The notes beneath the pieces are model-generated. The model saw only the letters and a list, made by a program, of their open reading frames with translations. It searched no databases and was not told the origin of the DNA. From the NCBI GenBank assembly GCA_035934405.1, contig DASYXW010000014.1:1-26499 (forward strand): 26,499 nucleotides of DNA, read 5' to 3'. Shown piece after piece: positions 1-8,597 of this stretch (positions are counted from its first letter, which is position 1; each line of letters begins with the position of its first letter). The position numbers and the translations under genes were made by a program. The stretch comes from DASYXW01 sp035934405. GTDB taxonomy: Bacteria > Acidobacteriota > Terriglobia > UBA7540.

Positions 1-424
<424 letters not shown>

Positions 425-443
425 CATAATTTCTGCTCAATAT

Positions 444-485
444 ACAGAAGACAGGAGTCAGAAGCCAGAAGTCAGAAGCGAGAAT
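444..485. repeat. 7-mer (GTCAGAA-type) repeat array in the 23S-5S spacer
   Basis: The roughly 195-bp spacer between 23S and 5S contains a degenerate tandem of a 7-base unit: ACAGAAG, ACAGGAGTCAGAAG, CCAGAAG, TCAGAAG. The same unit recurs in two protein-gene gaps of this window, at 15375-15443 and 18939-19140. I see no tRNA in the spacer. Confidence 0.7.
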
Positions 486-618
486 CAAAGCGCTTCTGCA
501 CTTTTGGAGCCTGACGCCTGGAATCGCCTTCGCGAGCATTTGACGCCGCACTGTTCAGTTGATTTGGCATCTGCCATTTCAAATTTGAGATTCGCTCGCC
601 TTTGCGAGCGACAGGTTT

Positions 619-735
<117 letters not shown>

Positions 736-744
736 TTAAAGTGG

Positions 745-774
745 AAAAGGCCGGGCCCTGCGCCCGGCTTTTTC
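745..774 (+). terminator. Rho-independent terminator of the rRNA operon
   Basis: A perfect 7-bp stem, GCCGGGC (750-756) with GCCCGGC (762-768), has a 5-nt loop, an A run before it and a run of five Ts after it. It lies 10 nt after the 5S gene. Confidence 0.9.
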
Positions 775-805
775 ATCTTATGGTCGCGCGCGCGCCGATT
801 GGTCG

Positions 806-1171
806 CTAGCCCGCCCCGTGCAGCACTCGCCAGACGCTGGCCGGGCTCACCGCCACCAAGCTCGCGTCCAGCATCATGAAGGTCAGACGCCGGTAGCCTT
901 CCAGCGGGAAGCGGTGGTAGAAGTTGAGAATCGCTTGTTTCTTCCACGCCTCCAGCCAGAAATCGCGGGGAATCCATCCGTTGTGTTCGTTCACTCGCCC
1001 GTAGCGCGTCTGCCAGTTGTAGAACTTACTGGAGGCCACGCCCAGCCAGCGAATAAGGCGCTGGGCGGCGATCTCGGTGCGCTCGTTCCAGCGGCGCACG
1101 AAGTCGATCATCGGCAAGACCGGGTTTATGGGAATGGATGGCGCTAGCGAAGTTGGCGCGGGTTGCACCAA
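806..1171 (-). pseudogene. IS3-type transposase (OrfB/integrase) N-terminal remnant
   Basis: The 121-codon frame resembles the N-terminal part of an IS3-like transposase subgroup. Recognisable stretches are RLIRWLGVASSKFYNW, RYGRVNEHNGWIPRDFWLE, HRFPLEGYRRLTFMMLD and VAVSPASVWRVL. Full-length relatives have about 300 or more residues with an rve integrase core carrying the DDE triad. Here the frame stops right after VLHGAG, so the whole catalytic core is absent. The likely original start is the Met at 1111; the codons before it look like fused flanking DNA. It lies tail to tail with the rRNA operon terminator. I did not find its inverted ends. Family recognition is from memory of the motifs, not a search. 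Confidence 0.8.
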
Positions 1172-1201
1172 GCAGGAGGAGGCAAGGTCGTGAACGGTAT
1201 G

Positions 1202-2491
1202 CTACACCCGCACTTCTCCGAGCGACTGATCCATCAGCCGAATCGCCTGATCCACGTCGCCTTCTTTGATGTTGAGCGGGGGCGAAAGCCGGATGACGTT
1301 ACCGTACAGCCCGCCCTTGCCGACGAGGAGGCCGTTCGCGCGGCAGCGCTCCATGAACTGATTGGTTTCCTGCGGGGCAGGCTCCTTCGTCTTGCGGTCC
1401 TTCACGAATTCCAGGCCCTGCATCAGGCCCATGCCGCGCACGTCGCCGATGAGTGCGTGTTTCTGCTGCAGTCCTTCCAGTAGGCTACGGAAGTAGGCTC
1501 CAACGCGGCTGGCGTTCTCGAGCAGATTCTCTTCTTCAATCACTTCGATGGTGGCGCGCGCCGCGACCGAGGTCACGGGATTGCCGCCGAAGGTGGAAAT
1601 CGTGAGACCCTTGAAACCGCCGGCCACTTCCGGGGTCGCCACCGTGAGCCCGACGGGCGAGCCGTTGGCCATGCCCTTGGCCGAAGTGATGATGTCGGGC
1701 TCCACCTCCCAGTGCTCAATGCCGAACCACTTCTTGCCGGTGCGTCCCCAGCCGGTCTGCACCTCGTCAGCAATGAACAGCCCGCCGTATTTCTTGACGA
1801 TGGTAAACACCATCTTGAAGTATTCCGGCGGCGGCGTGATGAATCCGCCGGCGCCCTGGATGGGTTCCGCGATGAAAGCCGCGATCGCGCCCGAGGTAGT
1901 GGTCTGAATTGCGCTCTCGACGTCCTGGGCGCAGGCGACGCCGCAACTGGGATAGGTCATGCCGAGCGGACAGCGGTAACAGTAGGGATTGAGCGCGTGG
2001 CTGATGCCGACACTCACCACGCCGCTCTTCCGCCACGGCGCCATGCCGGTGGCAGACTTGGCGAGCTGCGAGTGTCCGCTGTAGGCGTGGCGCAGCCCCA
2101 CCACGTCAAAGTTGCCGGTTGCCATGCGAGCGGTAAGGATGGCCGCTTCGTTCGCCTCCGTGCCACTGCAAGTGAAGAAACTCTTCTGCAAGCGGCCGGG
2201 CGTAATCTCAGCCACTTTCTCGGCGAGCGCCACCATGGCCTCGGTGGGATAGACGGTGGAAGAGTGCTGGAGCTTGTCCAACTGCTGTTTGATTTTCGTG
2301 GTGACCTTCGGATTGCAGTGGCCGACGCTCACCGTCAGGATGCCGCCGAAGAAATCGAGGTAGCGCCGGCCCTCGATGTCCCACAGGTACTGGCCCTGGC
2401 CGTGATCGGCCACCAGCGGTTCAGTGTAGTAGTTCACCACGCAGGGAAAGACGTAGTCCTTCTGTTTTTTCAGTACTTCGTCTCGAGTCAT
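1202..2491 (-). CDS. Class III PLP-dependent aminotransferase (AGXT2-like)
   Basis: A fold-type I aminotransferase of about 429 residues, the family's usual size. The start at 2491 (MTRDEVLKKQKDY) is chosen because the upstream codons of the open frame are arginine-rich non-family sequence and a GGGG ribosome site precedes this ATG. Landmarks are YLDFFGGILTVSVGH near the N-terminus, the SGTEAN cofactor-phosphate region, FIADEVQTGWGRTG with the pyridine-binding Asp, and ITSAKGMANG with the Schiff-base lysine at about K272. A cysteine-rich stretch (NPYCYRCPLGMTYPSCG) is shared with alanine-glyoxylate/beta-amino-acid type relatives. It probably moves amino groups from an omega- or beta-amino acid to glyoxylate or pyruvate; the substrate cannot be read from sequence. 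It follows the TPR gene by about 97 bp on the same strand. Confidence 0.93.
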   Translation of the reverse strand: MTRDEVLKKQKDYVFPCVVNYYTEPLVADHGQGQYLWDIEGRRYLDFFGGILTVSVGHCNPKVTTKIKQQLDKLQHSSTVYPTEAMVALAEKVAEITPGRLQKSFFTCSGTEANEAAILTARMATGNFDVVGLRHAYSGHSQLAKSATGMAPWRKSGVVSVGISHALNPYCYRCPLGMTYPSCGVACAQDVESAIQTTTSGAIAAFIAEPIQGAGGFITPPPEYFKMVFTIVKKYGGLFIADEVQTGWGRTGKKWFGIEHWEVEPDIITSAKGMANGSPVGLTVATPEVAGGFKGLTISTFGGNPVTSVAARATIEVIEEENLLENASRVGAYFRSLLEGLQQKHALIGDVRGMGLMQGLEFVKDRKTKEPAPQETNQFMERCRANGLLVGKGGLYGNVIRLSPPLNIKEGDVDQAIRLMDQSLGEVRV

Positions 2492-2588
2492 GGCGTCTTC
2501 ATTCCCCTTCTGGAGTGCGGCATCCGCGAACGAAGAAGCATATCTCTCTCCGGGTGAAACGCCAAGCGAAGGGATTCTGCCCGCCGCC

Positions 2589-3719
2589 TTACTTGAGCCG
2601 GTCCAGGTCTTTCTTCGCTTCCTGAAGGTCCGGCTTGAGGCGCACTGCCGTCTGCAGTTCCGAAACGGCATCCGCCTTCCGTCCCTCTTTCCCGAGCGTC
2701 AGGCCGAGCCGCCAGTGCGCCTGGGCAAGCGACGGCGCCCCGCCTTCCGGCTCCTGGGTAAGGTACTTGCGGAAGTATCGCTCGGCGCGCGGCAGGTTCT
2801 GGCCATTCTCGAGCAGCACCCGCCCCGCTTGGTAGTAAGGGCTGAAGTCGTCGGACACGTTTCTTGCCGCCTCGGCCAGCGCCGAATCGAGACTGCTCCA
2901 ATCCTCGCGCGCGGCGCTGGCGGTGGAAAGCGCGGAATAAGCCTCCACCCGTCCCAAATCCACTTCGAGCGCCTGGCGGGCGTACTTCGCCGCCTCGCCG
3001 TATTTCTTCACGGAGTCGCGGGCGCAGAACGCCGCGAGCGCCACCAACGCGTCATAGTCGCGGGGGTTTGCCGCAACCGCCTTCCGGTAGGATTGCTCCT
3101 CGGCGGCAGTGTCTTTCCGGTCCTCGGCCAAGCGCGCCTCGGCAAGATACCCTTGCGCCGGGTCGATCTTCGCAATCTCGCGGGCCATGGCCGCAGCCTT
3201 ATCCTTGCTCCCGCCGATCAGGCGCGGCGCCTGCAGGTAATATTCGATCAGCGCGAACCGGGCGTCGGTGTTCCTGCTGTCGAGCGAGGCGGCCTGTTCG
3301 GCTTCCGCCTTGAAGCGCTTCGCCCATGCCGCCGCCTTGAAGAAGGACGCATTTTCGGCCGTCTCGCCGCATACCTGCGCGAGCTGGTAATGGTAAGCGG
3401 CGTTGCCGCCGTCAAGCTGGACCGCCTTCTCGGCCAGCGGCAGGGCCGCGTCGAGATCGCCGAAAGCGTCCTTCACCTGCGACCGCCAGTAGGCGCACCG
3501 CGCGCCGCCGGAATCCGCCCGGCAGAGCTCGTCGAGTGTGGCGCGCGCCCGCTTCCAGTGTCCGGCCTTAATGAGCGCGTCCGGGTTGGGGACGGCGCCG
3601 GGGGCGGACGGCGACAAGGGCGTCGCGAGCAGCGTCCATGCCGAGAGGACTGCCAAGGCCAGGGGGTAGGCGAAGGACGCAGGCCATCGCCCGCGGGGCT
3701 CGCGAGACGATTTACTCAT
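2589..3719 (-). CDS. Secreted or membrane-anchored TPR-repeat protein
   Basis: About 376 residues. A basic N-terminus is followed by a hydrophobic stretch (FAYPLALAVLSAWTLLATPL), so it is likely exported or anchored. The rest is helical with TPR-like repeats, such as KAVAANPRDYDALVALAAF, YARQALEVDLGRVEAYSALS and ELQTAVRLKPDLQEAKKDL. No enzyme domain is seen; TPR proteins are normally scaffolds for protein contacts. An in-frame ATG at 3749 would add 10 residues, but those codons are AT-rich like the non-coding DNA and have no ribosome site, so I prefer 3719. The downstream aminotransferase may share its transcript. Confidence 0.85.
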   Translation of the reverse strand: MSKSSREPRGRWPASFAYPLALAVLSAWTLLATPLSPSAPGAVPNPDALIKAGHWKRARATLDELCRADSGGARCAYWRSQVKDAFGDLDAALPLAEKAVQLDGGNAAYHYQLAQVCGETAENASFFKAAAWAKRFKAEAEQAASLDSRNTDARFALIEYYLQAPRLIGGSKDKAAAMAREIAKIDPAQGYLAEARLAEDRKDTAAEEQSYRKAVAANPRDYDALVALAAFCARDSVKKYGEAAKYARQALEVDLGRVEAYSALSTASAAREDWSSLDSALAEAARNVSDDFSPYYQAGRVLLENGQNLPRAERYFRKYLTQEPEGGAPSLAQAHWRLGLTLGKEGRKADAVSELQTAVRLKPDLQEAKKDLDRLK

Positions 3720-4230
3720 TCTAAATAACTTAGTTGGTTCGTTCTGCATTTCTACGATTACGAGGTCAGCTCGGCATTACTATCGCGCCGCCCATAAACG
3801 CGATTTAGCCAAAGTGCTTATTATCAGTTAGTTGGTTGGTTATAATGATCAAGATGCTTGTTTTCAATTAGATAGTGTGTTCCTCGCTCCTCATAAAATC
3901 TTATTTAATTTGTTTTCAATACTTTGGTGGCTTTGTTCGTAACATTTTCAGATCTCGCGCGCATCACCTCTCCCACGCCCGGGGGCGGCAGAAGCGGACC
4001 CCAAACCCTCGGCTGGGCCGCGATGGCCACAGTAGTGTTAACTGCATACCGCCGCTCCAAGGGTCTTCACACTCAGATAGTATCGCATTCTAGCCGATTG
4101 CTTGTCAACCCGCGGCGAGCTGCGAGGGTACTGTCCTAATTTCGCAATTGAGCTGACCAACACCGGAGGCTATCTTTCTGAGGAGCCGCAGGCGACGAAG
4201 AATCCGCTGTTGAACCAAGAACAGATCCGG
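3720..4230. other. Gene-free stretch, AT-rich in its first half
   Basis: There is no convincing coding frame on either strand. Positions 3720-3950 are clearly more AT-rich than the surrounding genes and contain scattered TTAGTTGGTT words. On the minus strand a promoter-like pair lies at 4079-4108. The rest shows nothing recognisable. Confidence 0.6.
4079..4108 (-). promoter_or_regulatory. Candidate sigma-70 promoter for the TPR/aminotransferase genes
   Basis: Read on the minus strand, an exact TTGACA (4108-4103) is followed after 18 nt by GATACT (4084-4079), which matches 4 of 6 bases of the -10 consensus. It points toward the TPR gene and would give a leader of about 360 nt. This is a motif match only. 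Confidence 0.35.
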
Positions 4231-6759
4231 CTACAGTTTCAGCTCCACGATCGTCGCGCCTGTGCCGCCTTCGTTGGGCGGCGCGGCGTAGAACTTCTCC
4301 ACATGCGGATGCGACGCGAACATCTCGTGCAGCGTTCGCCTCAGGATGCCTTTGCCGTGGCCGTGGATGACACGCAGTCGGAAGCGCCGGGCGACGAAGG
4401 CCTGGTCGAGGAACTTGTCCACGTCGTCGCGCGCTTCTTCGGCCGTCGCGCCGATGACGTTGATTTCAGCGGGCGCTTCGGCGTCGGAGTCATAGGTAGC
4501 GCCGTCCTTTAGGGCGGCAGGTGCCGGTCTGAAGCCCGGCGCTACGGTCGGCTGGAAGCCGGCGCTACCTTTGGCGCCGCCGGCGCGAGCGACGACACGC
4601 ACTTCGCTCTTCGGAACGCGCATGCGGAGGCGCCCGACTTCGACGTCCACCTGGTCGTCGCCCGCGAAGCCCGCCACACGGCCGGGCGCCGTTGAGGCCG
4701 GGAGGCCGTCCACCCGGACCAAGTCGCCGACGGCAAGCGGGCCGCTGCCCTCGCTCTCTGGCCGGCGGAGGGCGGAGGTGTCGTCCGCGGGCTCGCCGAG
4801 GGCTTCGAGCACCTGCGCGTCCCAATCCGAGCGGGCCTCGCTTTCGAGCCGGGCGCCCTGCTTCTCGATCCTCTTGCCGAGTTTGGCCGTCGCGTTCCGG
4901 GCTTGAATGTGGGCACGGAGTTCAGCCACCGTCGTTTCCCACTTCTTTTCGTACTCGCCGAGCGTTCGTTCGAGGCGCTGGTCAAGCTCCTTCAAGCGGG
5001 CGCGCCGCTCCACTTGAAACTCCCGCTCGAGCTCCTGACGGCGCAAATCGAGCTGAGCGCGTTCGCGATCGGCAAGCGCGCACTTCCGCTCGAACTCGGT
5101 CTTCTGCGCATGCAGCGTCGCGAGCAGCGTGGCCACTTCCGCCTCCGCCGGGTCAAGCAGCGTGCGCGCCTGCGCCACAATTGCAGGATCGAGGCCGAGC
5201 CGCGCCGCGATATCGAGCCCGCTCGATTTACCGGGCAGGCCCACCAGAATCCGGTAAGTCGGCTGGAGCGTCGCTTCGTCGAACTCCGTGGCCGCGTTGA
5301 CGGCGGCAGGCGTATCGGCGGCCCAGGCCTTGAGGCGCGACTGGTGCGTGGTGACGAAGGTCATGGCGCCGCGCTCGCGGAAATGTTCCAGGATGGCCAC
5401 GGCAAGCGCCGCGCCTTCGTGCGGGTCGGTGGAGGCGCCCATCTCGTCGAGCAGAACAAGATCGTCGCCGCCCCCACCGTCCGCGCCCGTCTCGATCATG
5501 CTTTGAATGTTCTTGATATGCGCCGAGAAGGTGCTCAGGTTGGCTTCGATGGACTGCAGGTCGCCGATGTCGGCGAGCACGCGTCCGAAGAGCGGCAGAC
5601 GCGCCGCGCGCGCCGCGACCGGCAGGCCCGCCTGCGCCATTAGCGCCGCCATGCCGATGGTTTTGAGGGCCACCGTCTTGCCGCCGGTGTTCGGCCCGCT
5701 GATCACCATGAGCGTCTTCGGCTCGCGGAGCACGATCGAGATGGGAACCGGCTTGAGATTCCGGCCGCGAAGCGCGCGCTCGAGCAGCGGATGGCGGACC
5801 TCGTCGAGCTCGAGCGTCCGGCTGGACCGCATGGACGTGACCTCCGGCAGGCAGCAGTCGTACTCGCGCGCAAATGCCGCCTTGGCAAACGCCAGGTCAA
5901 TCTCACTCAGGATTTCCGTGGCCGCGACCAGATCGGCGCCCCGATCGCGAAGGCGGGCGCTGAACTCAGCGAGGATCCGTTGGATTTCGGCAAACTCGCG
6001 GTCTTCGAGCTCCACTAGCTCGTTGTTGAGCGGCACGGTTTCGAGCGGCTCAAGATACAGCGTCGCGCCCGAGGCGCTCGCGCCGTGAACAATCCCGTCC
6101 ACGCGGCGTTTTTCCTCGGCGCGAACCGGAATTACGAAACGGTCGTTGCGGATGGTGACCAAAGCGTCCTGCAGTACTTTGTCCTGGCCGAGACGGCGGA
6201 CGAGCCGCTCGAGCGCCACTTGAATCTCGTGGCGCAGGCGCTCGATCGAACGGCGGATGCGCGCGAGCTCGGGGCTGGCGGAGGAATCCACCGTGCCGTC
6301 CGGCAGGATTTTGCCTTCAAGCTCGGAGAGCAACTCACGAAAGTCGGCGATTCCCGCGGCCAGCTCGTCGAGTTGTCGGCAACGGGTCTTGGAAAAAAGG
6401 CCGCGAATATCCCGAGCCGCGCGCGCGACCTCCACCACGGCGAGGATTTCAAGCGCCGAGGCGGAGGCGCCTTCAACCGATAGCTTGTCGAGAATCGGCC
6501 GCGGGTCCTTGAGCGCGCCAAGGCTTGGCCGCGAGCTGTCGCGGAAGTACTCCCGCGCTTCGCCGGCGAGGGCGAGGGTGCTGTGAATGACGGCGGCGTC
6601 GGTAGAGGGCTCGACTGTAGCGAGCGCCGGCAAACTGAGCGGGCCTGAGAGGTGCCCGCCCACCATCTCAATCACGGCGCCGAATTCGAGCGCCTGGCGC
6701 GAGAACATGTCAGGTATGTCGGTGGGCCTCGTCATGGGAGCGTTCGAGTCCACGATCAT
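4231..6759 (-). CDS. mutS2: Endonuclease MutS2 (MutS-family ATPase with Smr domain)
   Basis: 842 residues, a little longer than the usual 780 or so. Domain order fits MutS2: N-terminal core and clamp helices (about 1-320), then an ABC-type ATPase with Walker A GPNTGGKT (355-362) and Walker B LVLLDEMGASTDP. A long charged coiled coil (about 520-640) follows, then a KOW-like segment, a linker, and the C-terminal Smr nuclease domain with VIHGHGKGILR. Family members suppress recombination or act on stalled, collided ribosomes. There is no MutS mismatch-recognition domain. An in-frame palindromic repeat encodes residues 731-755 of the linker before Smr. The start is uncertain: no clear ribosome site precedes any of the early Mets (6759, or the ATGs 8 and 17 codons later). 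Confidence 0.97.
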   Translation of the reverse strand: MIVDSNAPMTRPTDIPDMFSRQALEFGAVIEMVGGHLSGPLSLPALATVEPSTDAAVIHSTLALAGEAREYFRDSSRPSLGALKDPRPILDKLSVEGASASALEILAVVEVARAARDIRGLFSKTRCRQLDELAAGIADFRELLSELEGKILPDGTVDSSASPELARIRRSIERLRHEIQVALERLVRRLGQDKVLQDALVTIRNDRFVIPVRAEEKRRVDGIVHGASASGATLYLEPLETVPLNNELVELEDREFAEIQRILAEFSARLRDRGADLVAATEILSEIDLAFAKAAFAREYDCCLPEVTSMRSSRTLELDEVRHPLLERALRGRNLKPVPISIVLREPKTLMVISGPNTGGKTVALKTIGMAALMAQAGLPVAARAARLPLFGRVLADIGDLQSIEANLSTFSAHIKNIQSMIETGADGGGGDDLVLLDEMGASTDPHEGAALAVAILEHFRERGAMTFVTTHQSRLKAWAADTPAAVNAATEFDEATLQPTYRILVGLPGKSSGLDIAARLGLDPAIVAQARTLLDPAEAEVATLLATLHAQKTEFERKCALADRERAQLDLRRQELEREFQVERRARLKELDQRLERTLGEYEKKWETTVAELRAHIQARNATAKLGKRIEKQGARLESEARSDWDAQVLEALGEPADDTSALRRPESEGSGPLAVGDLVRVDGLPASTAPGRVAGFAGDDQVDVEVGRLRMRVPKSEVRVVARAGGAKGSAGFQPTVAPGFRPAPAALKDGATYDSDAEAPAEINVIGATAEEARDDVDKFLDQAFVARRFRLRVIHGHGKGILRRTLHEMFASHPHVEKFYAAPPNEGGTGATIVELKL
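4495..4569. repeat. 75-bp palindromic (REP-like) element inside mutS2
   Basis: The element begins GGTAGCGCCG and ends CGGCGCTACC, which are perfect 10-bp inverted ends. Inside are GCCGG-rich sub-palindromes: CCTTTAGGGCGG, CCGGTCTGAAGCCCGG and GGTCGGCTGGAAGCCGG. Its length is exactly 25 codons and it is in phase with mutS2, so it adds 25 proline- and alanine-rich residues without a stop. Similar GTAGCGCCGGCTTCCAGCC units are, as I recall, frequent between genes in acidobacterial genomes. Confidence 0.7.
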
Positions 6760-7227
6760 AGCGGCGCGGCCGCAGCGCTGTCAAAGCGCTTCTGGACTGA
6801 GTGCAGCGCTGACGCCGGTTTGACGCTAAGCGTTGCGAGAGTGACTCAAGGTAACTCATAAGTTACTATAGTATAATTGTAAATATAACATTAAATTATA
6901 CCTCCGATTCGCGGAGGAATAGGAAACTGCTTTCCATTCTTGTACCACTCTTTTTCCGTTGAATATGGCTAATCAGGAGCGCCCTGCTTTAACCCGCTGA
7001 TTCCGCATGAGATTCGAATCTAGCCAAACACCGTTTTTGGACTTGAGATTGCTCCGCATAGTAGTCGGTTCGGTAGGTGGGGTTTCCAAGCTGTTTCACA
7101 CAAGTTAAAGGGGTCACCTGTGGAGAGGGAGACGGATGGCCAGCGAAGTGTTAGTTGGCGACTTCCCGCCCAGCTTGTGCTTGTCGTCCGATTTCCACAA
7201 AAAGCATATAGCATATAGGAGGTAGTC
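6760..7227. other. Intergenic region between divergent mutS2 and PEP-CTERM genes
   Basis: No coding frame is supported. It contains a near-palindrome GTAACTCATAAGTTAC (6851-6866), an AT-rich run with TATAAT (6872-6877), and a 6-bp hairpin CCTCCG/CGGAGG with a 5-nt loop (6901-6917). The stretch before 7228 ends in a strong ribosome site. Promoters for both flanking genes probably lie here, but I cannot place a full -35/-10 pair with confidence. Confidence 0.5.
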
Positions 7228-8199
7228 ATGAGGAATTGGATGTTGGCGTTGATGGTGGTTGGCATGGTTGGTGTTTTTGGAGCGAGCGCAATCGCGCAGG
7301 ACAACACTAATCTGCCTTATACGACTGGCGACGTGTTTGCAGCCATCGGTAATGGGCAGGTGGACGAATTCACGCCCACCGGGGTGCTGGTTCAAACGCT
7401 GAACGACACGACCGGCGCTGCTTTCACGACTGGCATGGCGTTCGACGCGGCCGGCAACCTGTACGTAACGAACTTCTCCGCGGGATCCGTTAGCATGTTT
7501 GACAACGCCGGGAACGTTACGAACGCAAACTTCATCACAGGTCAGGTCGAACCTGAGTCCATTGTGGCCGCGGCGTCAGGGTTCACGGTGGGCGATGCGG
7601 GACAGAATGTCATCAACCAGTACAACAGCTCGGGCATGCTGGTACACTCGTTCACGGGCCTGACGACTCAGAACCGGGGTACAGACTGGATCGACTTTCA
7701 GAATTCTACCACGATCCTATACACCTCAGAAGGATCGTCAATCCTCAGCTTAAACACCACCACGGGCTTGAACGGCCCCGACTTGGTGGATGGCCTGCCG
7801 GGCATTGCGGCTTACGCCCTGCGCGTCATACCGACTGGGAGCACGGATGCCGGAGACGTCCTGGTGGCTGACAGTTCGAATGCTTTACTCATCAGTCCGC
7901 TCGGGGCCATCCTTCAGACATACACGCTCCCGGGCAACGGCGGAGGCGACTTCTCTTTGAATATCGACCCCAACGGCACGGACTTCTGGACGGGCGATTT
8001 CACCACGGGCGAGATTTGGGAAGTTAACATCGCCACTGGCGCCATCGTCAGCCAGTTCAGCAGCGGGTCATCTGCCCTGTTCGGTATCACGGTGTTCGGC
8101 GAAAGAACCACATCGCAGACGCCGGAGCCCGCTACATTAACGTTGCTGGGTTTGGGCCTTGCCGGCCTCGCGGCCAAGAAGAAGCGAGCGAAGGTCTAA
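7228..8199 (+). CDS. PEP-CTERM-anchored exported protein, NHL/beta-propeller-like
   Basis: 323 residues. A signal peptide (MRNWMLALMVVGMVGVFGAS) leads into repeats of the form GNLYVTNFSAGSVSMFD, GDVLVADSSNALLIS and GTDFWTGDFTTGEIWEV. These look like blades of an NHL/SMP-30-type beta propeller. The C-terminus is a PEP-CTERM sorting signal: TPEPATLTLLGLGLAGLA, then the basic tail KKKRAKV. Such proteins are processed by an exosortase, which is not in this window, and end up outside the cell or in exopolysaccharide. The start is set by an excellent ribosome site, AGGAGG, 5 nt before the ATG. The gene is Asn- and Thr-rich and slightly lower in GC than its neighbours. A terminator follows, so it is probably transcribed alone. 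Confidence 0.9.
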   Translation: MRNWMLALMVVGMVGVFGASAIAQDNTNLPYTTGDVFAAIGNGQVDEFTPTGVLVQTLNDTTGAAFTTGMAFDAAGNLYVTNFSAGSVSMFDNAGNVTNANFITGQVEPESIVAAASGFTVGDAGQNVINQYNSSGMLVHSFTGLTTQNRGTDWIDFQNSTTILYTSEGSSILSLNTTTGLNGPDLVDGLPGIAAYALRVIPTGSTDAGDVLVADSSNALLISPLGAILQTYTLPGNGGGDFSLNIDPNGTDFWTGDFTTGEIWEVNIATGAIVSQFSSGSSALFGITVFGERTTSQTPEPATLTLLGLGLAGLAAKKKRAKV

Positions 8200-8222
8200 T
8201 TTCCGCAATCGAATTGAGGTGG

Positions 8223-8270
8223 CAAAAGGCCCCTGGCGCGGAAACGAGCCCGGGGCTTTTTGGCCTTTTG
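8223..8270 (+). terminator. Nested hairpin terminator after the PEP-CTERM gene
   Basis: The outer arms CAAAAGGCC (8223-8231) and GGCCTTTTG (8262-8270) are perfect inverted repeats. Inside, GCCCC (8229-8233) pairs with GGGGC (8252-8256) and is followed by five Ts. The structure starts 24 nt after the stop codon. The symmetry could let it work in both directions. Confidence 0.75.
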
Positions 8271-8340
8271 GGACGCGGCTTGCCAAGCGTGGAGGTTTGC
8301 TGAAATCGGCCTGGCAACTTGCTGAAAAAGTCTGCGATGG

Positions 8341-8437
8341 TGTCATTCTGAGCCAAACGAGGAATCCCGGCATTCTTGGAATCAAGCAAATACAGAGATC
8401 CTTCGTCGGTCGCCGCGGCGACTTCCTCAGGATGACA
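8341..8437. repeat. 97-bp element with TGTCATTCTGAG inverted ends
   Basis: TGTCATTCTGAG (8341-8352) and CTCAGGATGACA (8426-8437) are inverted repeats matching at 11 of 12 positions. The interior has GAGGAATCCCGG and GAGATCCTTCGTCGG. This ends-plus-AGATCCTTCG pattern is, from memory, a widespread intergenic repeat in environmental bacteria. No coding capacity. Confidence 0.65.
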
Positions 8438-8528
8438 GCTTGCGAGGTTTTCCACCATCCTGCTAGAGTGGTGTGGTGTCTCCGAAGTCCGGTGCAAAAA
8501 TCAGTCCCGATCTGTCGGGGCGACAGGA

Positions 8529-8597
8529 CGTAGCCCACGGCTTCTCTCTAGTCGGCCGTGCGCGGGCGCGAGCCGTGGGTTAACGCACTGGGCTACG
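8529..8597. repeat. REP-like cruciform element
   Basis: The outer arms CGTAGCCCA (8529-8537) and TGGGCTACG (8589-8597) are perfect. Overlapping inner arms CCCACGGCT (8534-8542) and AGCCGTGGG (8571-8579) are also perfect, so the DNA or RNA can fold two ways. Beyond the core, TGCAAAAAT on the left mirrors ATATTTTGC on the right. Together with the 8341 element this fills most of the 495-bp gap; I see no gene there. Confidence 0.65.

Noticed and set aside
444..485. CRISPR array
   Set aside because: The repeats are 7-base, degenerate and contiguous without unique spacers, and no cas genes are present. The other repeat clusters are the same.
3818..3846. Plus-strand promoter-like TTATTA-17-TATAAT
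   Set aside because: There is no plus-strand gene for more than 3 kb after it, and the DNA is AT-rich, so a chance match is likely.
6985..7020. tRNA-like stretch with GAGATTCGAATCTAGCC
   Set aside because: The T-arm resemblance is not matched by an acceptor stem, D-arm or CCA end, so it is not a tRNA.
7078..7227. Riboswitch (for example c-di-GMP type) upstream of the PEP-CTERM gene
   Set aside because: I could not find the conserved core bases of a known riboswitch class. The leader shows no convincing multi-stem fold by eye.
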